64,000 nt of DNA. Source: Parvibaculum sp039973015 (GTDB taxonomy: Bacteria > Pseudomonadota > Alphaproteobacteria > Parvibaculales > Parvibaculaceae). Location of the stretch: assembly GCF_039973015.1 (NCBI RefSeq), contig NZ_JBDWLT010000010.1:248001-312000 (forward strand), in the 5' to 3' direction. A model generated the notes under the pieces. That model was not told the origin of the DNA. It saw nothing but the letters and a program-made list of their open reading frames with translations, and ran no database searches. The translations under genes and the position numbers were made by a program. This document shows positions 1-9,700 of this stretch, in pieces (position 1 is the first letter of the stretch; each line of letters opens with the position of its first letter).

Positions 1-2424
1 GACCTGCTTTTCCTGCTGCCCTACAAGCAGACCCCCTGGGGCGAGAGCGTCGTCGAATACATGCTCTATGCGCTCTGGGATCTGGGCCTGAAAGTCGGTC
101 ATTCGACGCGCTCCATCCCCGATTGCATCCGTCTTTCGCGCGAGGATTTCACCATTCGCACCTCGCTCCTCGAGGCGCGCTTCATCTATGGCGACCGCAA
201 GCTCTTCAGCGAACTCGAAACCCGCTTCGACGAGGAAGTGGTGAAGGGCACCGGCAATGAATTCGTGGAGGCGAAGCTCGCCGAGCGCGATGTCCGTCAT
301 CAGCGTTCGGGCGAAAGCCGCTATCTGGTCGAGCCCAATGTGAAGGAAGGCAAGGGCGGTCTTCGCGATCTCAACACGCTTTTCTGGATCGCGAAATATG
401 TCTACCGCGTGAAGCAGACCTCCGATCTCGTGAAGGTCGGCGTCTTCACCAAGGAAGAATACCAGACCTTCCGCAAGGCGGAGAATTTCCTCTGGGCGGT
501 GCGCTGCGAGCTGCACTTCCTCACCGGCCGCGCCGAAGAGCGCATCACCTTCGACCTCCAGACCGAAATGGCGAACCGTCTCGGCTATCAGGAACATCGC
601 GGGCTGAAGGCGGTCGAGCGTTTCATGAAGCACTACTTTCTTGTCGCCAAGGATGTCGGCGACCTGACGCGCATTTTCTGCGCCGTGCTCGAAGAACAGG
701 AAAAGAAGAAGCAGCCCTCCATCGGCCGCTTCATGCAGGCCATGCGCCGCAAGAAGGTCATTCGCGGCTTCACCGTGGAGACGGGCCGTCTCTCCGTCGA
801 CAATGTATCCTTCTTCGAAAGAGACCCGGTCAATATCATCCGCCTCTTTCACGTCGCGGAGAGCCACGGCCTCGATATTCATCCCGACGTGCTGAAGCTT
901 GTCACGCGCTCGCTGAAGCTGGTCGACGCCTCGCTTCGCAAGAACGAGGAGGCGAACCGTCTCTTCCTCGAAATTCTTGCCTCGAAGAAGACGCCGGAAA
1001 TCACGCTGCGCCTGATGAACGAGGCAGGCGTGCTCGGCCGCTTCGTGCCGGATTTCGGCCGCATCGTCGCGCTGATGCAGTTCAACATGTATCACCACTA
1101 CACCGCGGACGAACATCTCCTGCGCGCCATCGGCATTCTCTCGGAAGTCGAGAAGGGCAAGGATCTCAAGGAATATCCGCTCGCGCATGAACTCATGGGC
1201 AAGCTGAAAAGCCGCAACGCGCTCTACATGTCCGTCTTCCTGCATGACATCGCCAAGGGCCGCGACGAGGATCACTCGGATGCCGGTGCGGCCATCGCGC
1301 GCAAGCTCTGCCCGCGTCTCGGCATGGGCCCCGGCGAAACCGAAACCGTCGCCTGGCTCGTGCAGAACCATCTCGTCATGTCCGATGTCGCGCAGCGCCG
1401 CGACATTGCCGACCCGCGCACCGTCCGCGATTTCGCCAGCCTCGTGCAGAGCCCCGAGCGTCTGAAGATGCTTTATGTCCTTACCGTCGTGGACATCATG
1501 GCCGTCGGTCCCGGCGTCTGGAACGGCTGGAAGGGCCAGCTTCTGCGCCAGCTCTATTTCGAGACGGAAGCGGTCCTGCAGGGCGGCGAAAGTGCCTTGA
1601 ACCGCAAGGGCCGCGTCGTGGAAGCAAAGAACGCACTCACCGAGCGCCTGTCCGACTGGTCGAAAACCGCTGTCGAGCGCTATCTGAAGCGTCATGGCGA
1701 TGCCTATTGGATATCGACCGACACGGATTTGCAGGAGCGTCACGCGCGTTTCATCGAAGGCGCGAAGGACAAGCCGCTTGCCATCTCCGTCGAGCCGGAG
1801 CCGCTGCGCGACATCACCGAGCTTACCCTCTACACGCAGGACCATCCGGGCCTCTTCGCGCGCTTCGCGGGCGCTTGCGCCATCCTCGGCATGAACATCA
1901 TCGACGCGAAGATTTTCACCACGCGCGACGGCATGGCCCTCGACATGCTCTGGGTGCAGGATCCCGACGGCACCGCCGTGCGCGAGGAACGCCGCATCCG
2001 CCGCCTCGAAGACATGATCCGCAAGGTGCTTGCGGGCGAGGTACTGCCGCCCGACGCCATCGAGAGCCGTCAGCGCCGCGAGCGCCGCGCCGATGCCTTC
2101 ACCGTCGCCCCGCAGGTCTTCATCGACAATGATGCGTCGGATGCCTACACGGTCATCGAGGTGAACGGTCTCGACCGTCCGGGCCTCGTGCATTCGCTGG
2201 CGCGCGCACTCTTCCACCTGGGGCTGACCATCGGCTCGGCCCACATCACAACCTATGGCGAGCGTGCGGTCGACGTCTTCTATGTGAAGGACGTGATCGG
2301 CCACAAGGTTACCAACGCCAACAAGAAGAAGGCCGTCCACCGTCATCTTCAGGAGGCGCTCGCCGATCCGATGAAAAAAGCAAGGCCCGCCAAGCGCCGC
2401 CGCGAAGATGTGGCCGCAGAGTGA
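1..2424 (+). CDS. glnD: Bifunctional [protein-PII] uridylyltransferase / uridylyl-removing enzyme, 5' truncated by the window
   Basis: GlnD senses glutamine and adds or removes UMP on PII proteins, setting nitrogen assimilation. The frame is open from base 1, and the first residues (DLLFLLPYKQTPWGES) are the end of the nucleotidyltransferase domain just after its catalytic Asp pair, so the start lies upstream of the window. 807 residues are visible. An HD phosphohydrolase motif (HDIAKGRDEDHS) begins near visible residue 415 and gives the uridylyl-removing activity. Two ACT domains follow, near residues 607 (TQDHPGLFARF) and 718 (NGLDRPGLVHS), and sense glutamine. murJ follows after 28 bases, the usual alphaproteobacterial arrangement. 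Confidence 0.97.
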   Translation, partial: DLLFLLPYKQTPWGESVVEYMLYALWDLGLKVGHSTRSIPDCIRLSREDFTIRTSLLEARFIYGDRKLFSELETRFDEEVVKGTGNEFVEAKLAERDVRHQRSGESRYLVEPNVKEGKGGLRDLNTLFWIAKYVYRVKQTSDLVKVGVFTKEEYQTFRKAENFLWAVRCELHFLTGRAEERITFDLQTEMANRLGYQEHRGLKAVERFMKHYFLVAKDVGDLTRIFCAVLEEQEKKKQPSIGRFMQAMRRKKVIRGFTVETGRLSVDNVSFFERDPVNIIRLFHVAESHGLDIHPDVLKLVTRSLKLVDASLRKNEEANRLFLEILASKKTPEITLRLMNEAGVLGRFVPDFGRIVALMQFNMYHHYTADEHLLRAIGILSEVEKGKDLKEYPLAHELMGKLKSRNALYMSVFLHDIAKGRDEDHSDAGAAIARKLCPRLGMGPGETETVAWLVQNHLVMSDVAQRRDIADPRTVRDFASLVQSPERLKMLYVLTVVDIMAVGPGVWNGWKGQLLRQLYFETEAVLQGGESALNRKGRVVEAKNALTERLSDWSKTAVERYLKRHGDAYWISTDTDLQERHARFIEGAKDKPLAISVEPEPLRDITELTLYTQDHPGLFARFAGACAILGMNIIDAKIFTTRDGMALDMLWVQDPDGTAVREERRIRRLEDMIRKVLAGEVLPPDAIESRQRRERRADAFTVAPQVFIDNDASDAYTVIEVNGLDRPGLVHSLARALFHLGLTIGSAHITTYGERAVDVFYVKDVIGHKVTNANKKKAVHRHLQEALADPMKKARPAKRRREDVAAE

Positions 2425-2452
2425 GGTTCCCGCGAACATGAAGCGACGCTAG

Positions 2453-3994
2453 ATGAATCTCGTCCGTTCGGCCGCGACCGTCGGCGGCACCACGCTCATC
2501 AGCCGTCTGCTCGGCTTCCTGCGCGACGTCATGGTCGCCGCCGCCCTCGGCACGGGGCCGATAGCGGACGCTTTCTTCGTCGCCTTCCGCTTTCCCAACA
2601 TGTTCCGCTCGATCTTCGCGGAGGGTGCGTTCAACTCGGCCTTCGTGCCGCTCTTTGCCAAGCGCCTCGAAGGCGAGGGCGAAAACGCCGCACGGCGCTT
2701 CGCGGAAGATGCGCTTGCCGTTCTGCTCGTCGCGCTCCTCGTGCTCACCATCGCCGCCGAACTGGCGATGCCTTGGCTCATGCTCGTCTTCGCGCCGGGC
2801 TTTTCGCAAGACCCGCAGAAATTCGCATGGGCGGTCGAGTTCACGCGCATCGCCTTTCCCTATCTTCTCTTCATCTCGCTCACCGCGCTGCAATCGGCGA
2901 TCCTGAATTCGCTTGGCCGCTTCTTTCCGGGCGCCGCCGCCCCGGTCATGCTGAACGTGACGATGATCCTCGCGATCCTCTTTCTCGTGCCGCTGACCGA
3001 TAATCCGGGCCGCGCGCTCAGCTGGGGCGTCGCGGCGGCGGGCGTCGTGCAATTCGTCTGGCTCACGGTTTCGCTCTGGCGCGCGGGCATGGTGTTGCGG
3101 CTCCGCCTGCCGAAGCTCACGCCCGATGTCCGCCGTCTCTTCCGTCTCGGTGTGCCCGGCGTCATCGCGGGCGGCATCACGCAAGTGAACCTCACCATCG
3201 GCACCATGATCGCCTCGCTTCAGGCCGGCGCCGTTTCCTGGCTCTATTATGCCGACCGCATCTACCAGTTGCCGCTCGCCGTCATCGGCATTGCTATCGG
3301 CATCGTGCTGCTGCCGGAACTGTCGCGCCGCCTGCGCGCGGAGGATGCGGCGGGCGCAAGCTGGAGCCAGAACCGGGCGGTCGAATTCTCGATGCTGCTG
3401 ACGGTCCCTGCCGCTGCCGGGGCTGCCGTCCTCGCCTTCGACATCATCCGCGTTCTCTTCGAGCGCGGCGCGTTCATGCGTTCGGACACGGAGGCGACCG
3501 CGCTCGCCCTCGTCATCTATGCGGCGGGCCTTCCCGCTTTCGTCCTCATCAAGGTTTTTCAGCCCGCCTTCTTCGCGCGCGAGGACACGAAGACGCCGCT
3601 CCGCTTCGCCGCCATCTCCATCGCCGTCAACATCGCGACAAGCTTCGCCCTCTTTCAATATTTCGGCTTTGCCGGCATCGCCACCGGCACCACGCTCGCC
3701 GCCTGGGTGAATGCGGGGCAGCTTGGCACCCGCCTCTACCGCCGCGGCGAGTTCGCGCCCGACGCGCAGTTGCTGCGCCGCCTGCCGCTCACCCTTCTCG
3801 CTTCGGTGGGCATGGGGGCCGCCCTCTGGTTCGGTGCGGAGGCGCTCGCCCCCTTCTTCGAGAACGGCCTTCTCGTCAGCATCGCCGCCCTTTTCGCGCT
3901 CATCGCGGGCGGCGTCCTCGTCTATTTCCTCCTCTGCGAGGTCACGGGCGCCTCGCGCCTCCGCGATCTCCGCCGCGCCTTCACGCGGCATTGA
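2453..3994 (+). CDS. murJ: Lipid II flippase MurJ (MviN)
   Basis: A 513-residue, many-membrane-segment MOP-superfamily protein that flips lipid II across the inner membrane for peptidoglycan synthesis. The N-terminus (SRLLGFLRDVMVAAALGTG, then ADAFFVAFRFPNMFRSIFAE) is the MurJ signature with its conserved Arg residues. Hydrophobic helices continue to the C-terminus. It lies 28 bases after glnD and is probably co-transcribed. Its stop codon is inside the first unit of an 11-base tandem repeat. In related genomes trpS often follows; here a kinase/autotransporter block intervenes. Confidence 0.97.
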   Translation: MNLVRSAATVGGTTLISRLLGFLRDVMVAAALGTGPIADAFFVAFRFPNMFRSIFAEGAFNSAFVPLFAKRLEGEGENAARRFAEDALAVLLVALLVLTIAAELAMPWLMLVFAPGFSQDPQKFAWAVEFTRIAFPYLLFISLTALQSAILNSLGRFFPGAAAPVMLNVTMILAILFLVPLTDNPGRALSWGVAAAGVVQFVWLTVSLWRAGMVLRLRLPKLTPDVRRLFRLGVPGVIAGGITQVNLTIGTMIASLQAGAVSWLYYADRIYQLPLAVIGIAIGIVLLPELSRRLRAEDAAGASWSQNRAVEFSMLLTVPAAAGAAVLAFDIIRVLFERGAFMRSDTEATALALVIYAAGLPAFVLIKVFQPAFFAREDTKTPLRFAAISIAVNIATSFALFQYFGFAGIATGTTLAAWVNAGQLGTRLYRRGEFAPDAQLLRRLPLTLLASVGMGAALWFGAEALAPFFENGLLVSIAALFALIAGGVLVYFLLCEVTGASRLRDLRRAFTRH

Positions 3995-4021
3995 CGTGAC
4001 ATTGACGTGGCATTGACGGGG
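3989..4021 (+). repeat. 11-base tandem repeat, 3 copies, spanning the murJ stop codon
   Basis: CATTGACGTGA (3989-3999), CATTGACGTGG (4000-4010) and CATTGACGGGG (4011-4021) lie head to tail. The murJ TGA stop (3992-3994) is in unit 1. The extra copies are non-coding and leave the protein unchanged. This is one of four stop-codon duplications in the window. Confidence 0.9.
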
Positions 4022-4108
4022 GGCCCCGTCCCTTCATTGTTGACAGGCGGCGGCTGCTCGCGCTGGGATGGCGGTGGCGATCCGGCGCAACGGGGAGGGG
4101 ATGCCGCC

Positions 4109-5887
4109 ATGCTGAGAGAGCGGCTCCGTGCCCTCGGCCATGCAGAGAAATGGCAGCTCGACTATCTCTTCGATCTGAGCTTCCAGGCCTGGCTGGTCCA
4201 TATCGGCGTCGTCACGGCGACCGTGGCGCTGCTTGCCTATGCCTGGCCGGGCGATGTCTGGCCCTGGATCTGGTATGCCGCCATTTGCAGCTTCTCCATC
4301 GCGCTCGCCACCCTCGCCTGGCGTTACACGCATGACCGCCCGGAAGACGATGCCGCCGCCGCGCCTTATGGCATTGCCCATAGCGTGCTCACCTTTTTCG
4401 TCGGCATGAGCTGGGGCCTCGGCGCTTTCGGCGCGGCGACCGGAGACTTTCATTATCTGCTGGTCTATTCGCTCGCCCTTGGCGGCACGGCGCTCGGCGC
4501 CGTCTCCTCGCAACACGCGCTGCCGCGATCCTGTCTCATCAGCTTGTGGACCTCGGTGCCGTTGCTCGGCCTCGCGCATCTTTACCACGATCCCGGCTTT
4601 GTGGGCGCGGCGGTCATGGCCATGATGCTGCTCTATGCAGGCGTTATCTCGATCCTCGGCTTCCGCCTGCTGCGCTTCATGACGGCCAATGTGACGCTCA
4701 CGCGCTCGCTCGATGCGAAGCTTGCCGAGATCACTGAAATGGCTGCGGAACTTGAAGAGGCCCGTCAGGAAGCGGTCGAGGCCAATCTCTCGAAATCCCG
4801 CTTCCTTGCCCATGCGAGCCATGACCTGCGCCAGCCCGTCCATGCCATCGGTCTCTTCACGGCCTGCCTGCGCGACCTGCGGCTCGACCCCGCAGCCCGG
4901 CAGCATGTCGTCAGCATCGACAATGCGGCGCGTTCCGTGAGCCGTCTTCTCGGGTCGCTTCTCGATATTTCGCGCCTCGATGTCGGCGGCATCGTGCCCC
5001 AGCCCGAGCGCATTTCTCTCGACGATGTGCTGCGCGACATTGGCCGGCAGAATGCGGATGCCTTGCGCGAGAGCGGCGGCGATCTCGTTCTGGAGTCTGC
5101 CGGCCTCTGGGTATCGGCGGACCCCGCCCTTCTTTCGACCATGATCCAGAACCTCATTTCCAATGCGCTGAAATATGCGCGCGGCGCGACGGTCCAGATA
5201 AGGGCGCGCCTCGATGGCGAGGCCCGTGCGGTGCTGGAAATCTCGGATGACGGGCCGGGCATCGCCGAAGCCGATCTCCACCACATCTTCGACGAGTTCT
5301 ATCGCGCCGGAAGCGATGCGCGTCACAAGGCTGAAGGTCTGGGGCTCGGCCTCGCCATCGTCCGCCGCCTTGGCGGGCTCATGGGGCTCGATGTCGGTAT
5401 CGATTCCGCCGAAGGGTGCGGCACCACCATTCGCATTGCCGGTCTTCCCGTTGTCGAGCCGGGCGCCGTCTCCGTTCCGCGTGCGCACCGTCAGCACCCG
5501 CTCACGGGCCTTGCCGTCTGCGTCATCGACGATGATCCCGAAGTGCTCGCTGCCACGGCCACGCTTCTGCGCCGCTGGGGTTGCGAGGTCATGGAGTTCG
5601 CGGGCCTGCCCGAAGAAGCCGTCGGATGCGACGCCATCGTCAGCGATTTCGATCTCGGCGGTTCGCTGGACGGGCTCGGCGTCATCGCGAAGATACGCGA
5701 GCAGGAGGGCTGGTCCGTGCCTGCCGCCATTCTCACCGGCCGCTCGGAGCCGGAAACGCTGACGCATCTCGCGCGCTCCGGCATCCCCTTCCTGCGAAAG
5801 CCCGCCCATCCGGCCGAACTGCGCGCGCTCCTGACCGGCTTTGCGCTTGGCGACGAGGTGCAGGAAGACGAGGCGGCTATTTCCTGA
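4109..5887 (+). CDS. Hybrid sensor histidine kinase with C-terminal receiver domain
   Basis: A 592-residue membrane hybrid kinase. The ATG at 4109 was chosen because a G-rich Shine-Dalgarno (CGGGGAGGGG, 4091-4100) precedes it; an in-frame ATG at 4007 would run through the murJ tandem repeat. Several hydrophobic segments fill about residues 27-190 and no recognised sensory domain is seen. A short coiled segment leads into the phospho-acceptor motif HASHDLRQPVHAIGLF, then the ATPase N box (NLISNALKYARG), G1 (DDGPGIA) and G2 (GLGLGLAIV). A receiver domain occupies roughly residues 465-585, with acidic DDD at its start, acceptor Asp in IVSDFD and a Lys in FLRKPAHP. No HPt domain is present. It converges on a LuxR-type regulator gene with 4 bases between stops, a likely partner. 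The stimulus is unknown. Confidence 0.93.
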   Translation: MLRERLRALGHAEKWQLDYLFDLSFQAWLVHIGVVTATVALLAYAWPGDVWPWIWYAAICSFSIALATLAWRYTHDRPEDDAAAAPYGIAHSVLTFFVGMSWGLGAFGAATGDFHYLLVYSLALGGTALGAVSSQHALPRSCLISLWTSVPLLGLAHLYHDPGFVGAAVMAMMLLYAGVISILGFRLLRFMTANVTLTRSLDAKLAEITEMAAELEEARQEAVEANLSKSRFLAHASHDLRQPVHAIGLFTACLRDLRLDPAARQHVVSIDNAARSVSRLLGSLLDISRLDVGGIVPQPERISLDDVLRDIGRQNADALRESGGDLVLESAGLWVSADPALLSTMIQNLISNALKYARGATVQIRARLDGEARAVLEISDDGPGIAEADLHHIFDEFYRAGSDARHKAEGLGLGLAIVRRLGGLMGLDVGIDSAEGCGTTIRIAGLPVVEPGAVSVPRAHRQHPLTGLAVCVIDDDPEVLAATATLLRRWGCEVMEFAGLPEEAVGCDAIVSDFDLGGSLDGLGVIAKIREQEGWSVPAAILTGRSEPETLTHLARSGIPFLRKPAHPAELRALLTGFALGDEVQEDEAAIS

Positions 5888-5891
5888 TCGT

Positions 5892-6527
5892 TCAGAGAAG
5901 TTTCGTCGCCACGCCCGCTGCCGCCGCGCGGCTCGCGACACCGAGTGTCCGAAGCAGCGCCGACACATGCATCCGCGCCGTTACCGGCGATATGCCGAGT
6001 TCGCGCCCGATTTCCTTGTTGGTCATGCCCGCGGCGACGAGCTTCAGAACTTCACGCTGACGCGGCGAAAGCTGCACGTCGCTTTCGCACGTGCTCATGC
6101 CCGCTCTCGCCGCAGGTGTCGGCAGATGCGCCGCCGCGGACCTCACCACGATCTCGCCGTCATGGATCGCGGCAATCGCTTCGGCGATCTCTCCCGGCGG
6201 CACGGCCTTGCCGACAAAGCCATCCGCGCCCGCCGCCATCACCACGTCGATGGTTTCGCTGTCATCCGCCATCGAGACGATGGCAAGCGTCGCGCGCGGA
6301 AACTGCCGCCGCAGCGTTCCGATGGACTGGTCGGGCACGAAGCCGGGAAACAGCAGGTCGAGCACGAACATGGCGGGCGCCGCACCCTCTCGCGCCGCCG
6401 CCAGCACTTCCTCGAAGGAGCCCGCCTCGCATATCTCCGCGCCGGGGCAGGCCCGCCCGAGGATATGGCGCATCCCCATCCGGAAAACCGGATGATCGTC
6501 GGCGATGATGATGCGTTCTTCGCTCAA
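5892..6527 (-). CDS. LuxR/NarL-family response regulator
   Basis: A 211-residue two-domain regulator. The receiver domain has the acidic pair in IIIADDHPVF, phospho-acceptor Asp in MFVLDLLFPG, the Ser switch in IVSMADD and Lys in GFVGKAVPP. The C-terminal DNA-binding domain shows the LuxR helix-turn-helix (LSPRQREVLKLVAAGMTNKE, then GISPVTARMHVSALLRTLG). It is convergent with the hybrid kinase and divergent from the autotransporter, so the shared upstream region (6528-6703) is a natural place for its operator. Kinase pairing and target are inferred from adjacency only. Confidence 0.93.
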   Translation of the reverse strand: MSEERIIIADDHPVFRMGMRHILGRACPGAEICEAGSFEEVLAAAREGAAPAMFVLDLLFPGFVPDQSIGTLRRQFPRATLAIVSMADDSETIDVVMAAGADGFVGKAVPPGEIAEAIAAIHDGEIVVRSAAAHLPTPAARAGMSTCESDVQLSPRQREVLKLVAAGMTNKEIGRELGISPVTARMHVSALLRTLGVASRAAAAGVATKLL

Positions 6528-6563
6528 GGATTTCTGTCTTGCCTCTGAAAAATGCCGGAATCT

Positions 6564-6586
6564 GCGAAAATACCGCAGTGTTTCGC
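6564..6586. promoter_or_regulatory. Inverted repeat upstream of the response regulator
   Basis: GCGAAA (6564-6569) and TTTCGC (6581-6586) are perfect 6-base arms 11 bases apart, 37-59 bases upstream of the regulator start and within the region shared with the autotransporter. A possible operator, seen only as symmetry. Confidence 0.35.
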
Positions 6587-6613
6587 GACTCTAGCCCCAT
6601 CCGCACGCCCCCG

Positions 6614-6637
6614 CACCTGTACACCTGTACATCTGTC
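6614..6637. repeat. 8-base tandem repeat containing two TGTACA palindromes
   Basis: CACCTGTA (6614-6621), CACCTGTA (6622-6629) and the degenerate CATCTGTC (6630-6637) are tandem. The arrangement creates TGTACA-CC-TGTACA, two self-complementary hexamers, in the divergent region between the response regulator and the autotransporter. It could be a regulator-binding array. Confidence 0.6.
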
Positions 6638-6703
6638 GCCTCGTTTCCCTGCCGCTCATGATCTCCCCGATTTTCTTCAATGGCGGGCTGTGGGGGGCCG
6701 ATC

Positions 6704-9700
6704 ATGGGCGTGAAAAGCGGAAATCGGGCAGCGGCGGGGCGGCGCACCATGCGCGTTACCACATGGCGCTTCATGCGTGTCCGGCGCAAGGCTGTGCCAC
6801 TTGCTGTCCTCCGGCGAAACCTGACGCGGCGTCTTCTCTCCGGCGTCGGCATCGCCGCCCTCCTCGCGGGCGCGAGCCTCGCGCTGCTTCCGGCCCCCGC
6901 CCGCGCGGACACCTCATGGACGGGCGCCGCCGACGGCGACTGGAACAACGCGGCCAACTGGTCGAACGGTCTGCCAGTCAACACTTCGGGAACGACCAAG
7001 ATCGAGGGGCCTGTCGCCGCAACTGTCGATGGTATCGGTGTCGCGGACTCTGGCCGCACCAATATTGGCGGCTCCACGCAGGACGGTTCGCTCATCGTGC
7101 AGGGCGGCGGTACGCTGAATGTGGGGGTATTTGAACTCTTCGGATATAATGGTTACAGCGGCACCGCCACCATCCGTGGCGCCGGGTCCGGGATAACCGC
7201 TTCGTCAAGCACCTTTATCGGCTCCTATTCGGGCATCGGCCATATCTTTATCGAGGATGGCGGAACCCTGACCACGCCCTACACCACATATATGAGCCAG
7301 TATGATGGCTCGCTCGGCACCGTAACGGTGACGGGGTCCGGGTCGACCTGGAACACCAACGGTACGATCAATCTCGGTGCCTACTCCGGTAGCTATAACG
7401 GCACAGGTATCCTGACCATCGCCGATGGGGGCCTGGTCAACATCAACGGCCTCTACAACAAGCTGTACGTTGCCGGAGGGGCCAACTCCACCGGCACACT
7501 GAATATCGGCGCGGCGGAAGGCGATGCCGCCGCTGCAGCAGGATCGTTGCAGACGAGCAACGTCGGCTTCGGAGCGGGCGACGGCACAATTGTCTTCAAC
7601 CATACGGAAACGGATTACACCTTCGCTTCGTCCATCTCGGGTAATGGCGACGTGCACCAGCTCGCGGGCACCACCATCCTCTCCGGATCGAATAGCTGGT
7701 CGGGAAGTACGCTGGTCGAAGGCGGTATTCTGCGCGCAGGCGCGGCGGGTGCTCTTTCCCCCAACGCCGCCTACACGGTGAATGGCGGCACGCTCGACCT
7801 CAACGATTTCGATCTCTCCGCGTCGTCGCTCTCGGGCACGGGCGGAACCGTCGATCTCGGCAGCGCCGAACTCGAGGTCGATCAGGACAGCGACTCCGTT
7901 TTCGGTGGCCTCATTGCGGGCACAGGCAGCCTCGTGAAGCTCGGCTCGGGCATCCTCTCGCTGACCGGCACCAACACATTTTCCGGCGGCACCACGCTGG
8001 GCGAGGGAACGCTGCGCCTCGAAGATGACGATGCCATCGGCACCGGCGCTCTCACCGCCACCGGCGGTACGCTCGACTATGACAACGGCATCGACCTGTC
8101 GAACGATATCGACCTGCGGGCGAACACGAACCTGAACGTCACCACCGGCGCCGCCACCCAGTCCGGCAATATCGGCGAGACGGGCGGCAGCTTCGGCATC
8201 GTGAAGACCGGCGCGGGCACTCTCTCGCTCACCGGGACGAACAGCTATACCGGCACCACGACGGTCTCGGCAGGCACGCTGCGCGCAGGCTCCGCGTCGG
8301 CTTTTGCCTCCGACAGCGCTTACGAGGTCAATGGCGGCACACTCGACCTCAACGATTTCGATCTCACTGCATCCGAACTTTCCGGCACGGGCGGCACGGT
8401 CGATCTCGGCAGCGCCGAACTCGAGGTCGATCAGGACGGCGACTCCGCTTTCGACGGCCTCATCGCGGGCACGGGCAGCCTCGTCAAGCTCGGCTCGGGC
8501 ATTCTCTCGCTTACCGGCGCCAACACATTTTCCGGCGGCACCACGCTGGGCGAGGGCACGCTCCGCCTCGAAGACGATGATGCTATCGGCACCGGCGCGC
8601 TCACCGCCACCGGCGGCACGCTCGACTATGATGATGGCATCGACCTGTCGAACGATATCGACCTGCGGGCGAACACGAACCTGAACGTCACCACCGGCGC
8701 CGCCACCCAGTCCGGCAATATCGGCGAGACCGGCGGTAGCTTCGGCATCGTGAAGACGGGGGCGGGCACCCTCTCGCTCACCGGCACAAACAGCTATACC
8801 GGCGGCACGACAGTCTCGGCGGGCACACTCAAGGGCAATACATCGAGCCTCGTCGGCGACATTGTGAACAATGCGGCGCTCGCTTTCGATCAGGCCTCGG
8901 ATGGTTCCTACACGGGCGCCCTCTCCGGCACCGGCACGCTCGAAAAGACGGGCGCAGGCATCCTCACGCTTTCCGGCGCGAACAGCCATAGCGGCGCGAC
9001 GACAGTCTCGGCAGGAACATTGCGGGCAGGCTCCGCTTCGGCTTTCGCCTCCGACAGCGCTTACACCGTCAATGGCGGCACGCTCGACCTCAATGATTTC
9101 GACCTCACCATGTCCGCACTTTCCGGCACGGGCGGCACGGTCGATCTGGGGACCGCCGAACTCGAGGTCGATCAGGACAGCGACTCCGTTTTCGACGGTC
9201 TCATTGCGGGCACGGGCAGTCTCGTGAAACTCGGCTCCGGCATTCTCTCGCTCACCGGTGCGAACAGCTATAGCGGTGGCACGACTGTCGAAGCCGGCAC
9301 GCTGCGCGCAGGCAGCGCCACCGGCCTTTCCTCCGGCGCCTATGTTCTGAGCGGCGGCACGCTCGATCTCAACGATTTCGACCTCACCGCAACCGGACTT
9401 TCCGGCACGGGCGGCACGGTCGATCTCGGCAGCGCCGAACTCGAAACCGATCAGGACAGCGACTCCGCTTTCGCCGGTCTCATTGCGGGCACGGGCAGCC
9501 TCGTCAAGCTCGGCTCCGGTATCCTCTCGCTCACCGGCGCCAATACGTTTTCCGGCGGCACGACGCTGGGCGAGGGCACGCTTCGCCTCGAAGACGACGA
9601 TGCCATCGGCACCGGCGCCCTCACCGCCACCGGCGGCACCCTCGACTATGACGACGGCATCGACCTGTCGAACGATATCGACCTGCGGGCGAACACGAAC

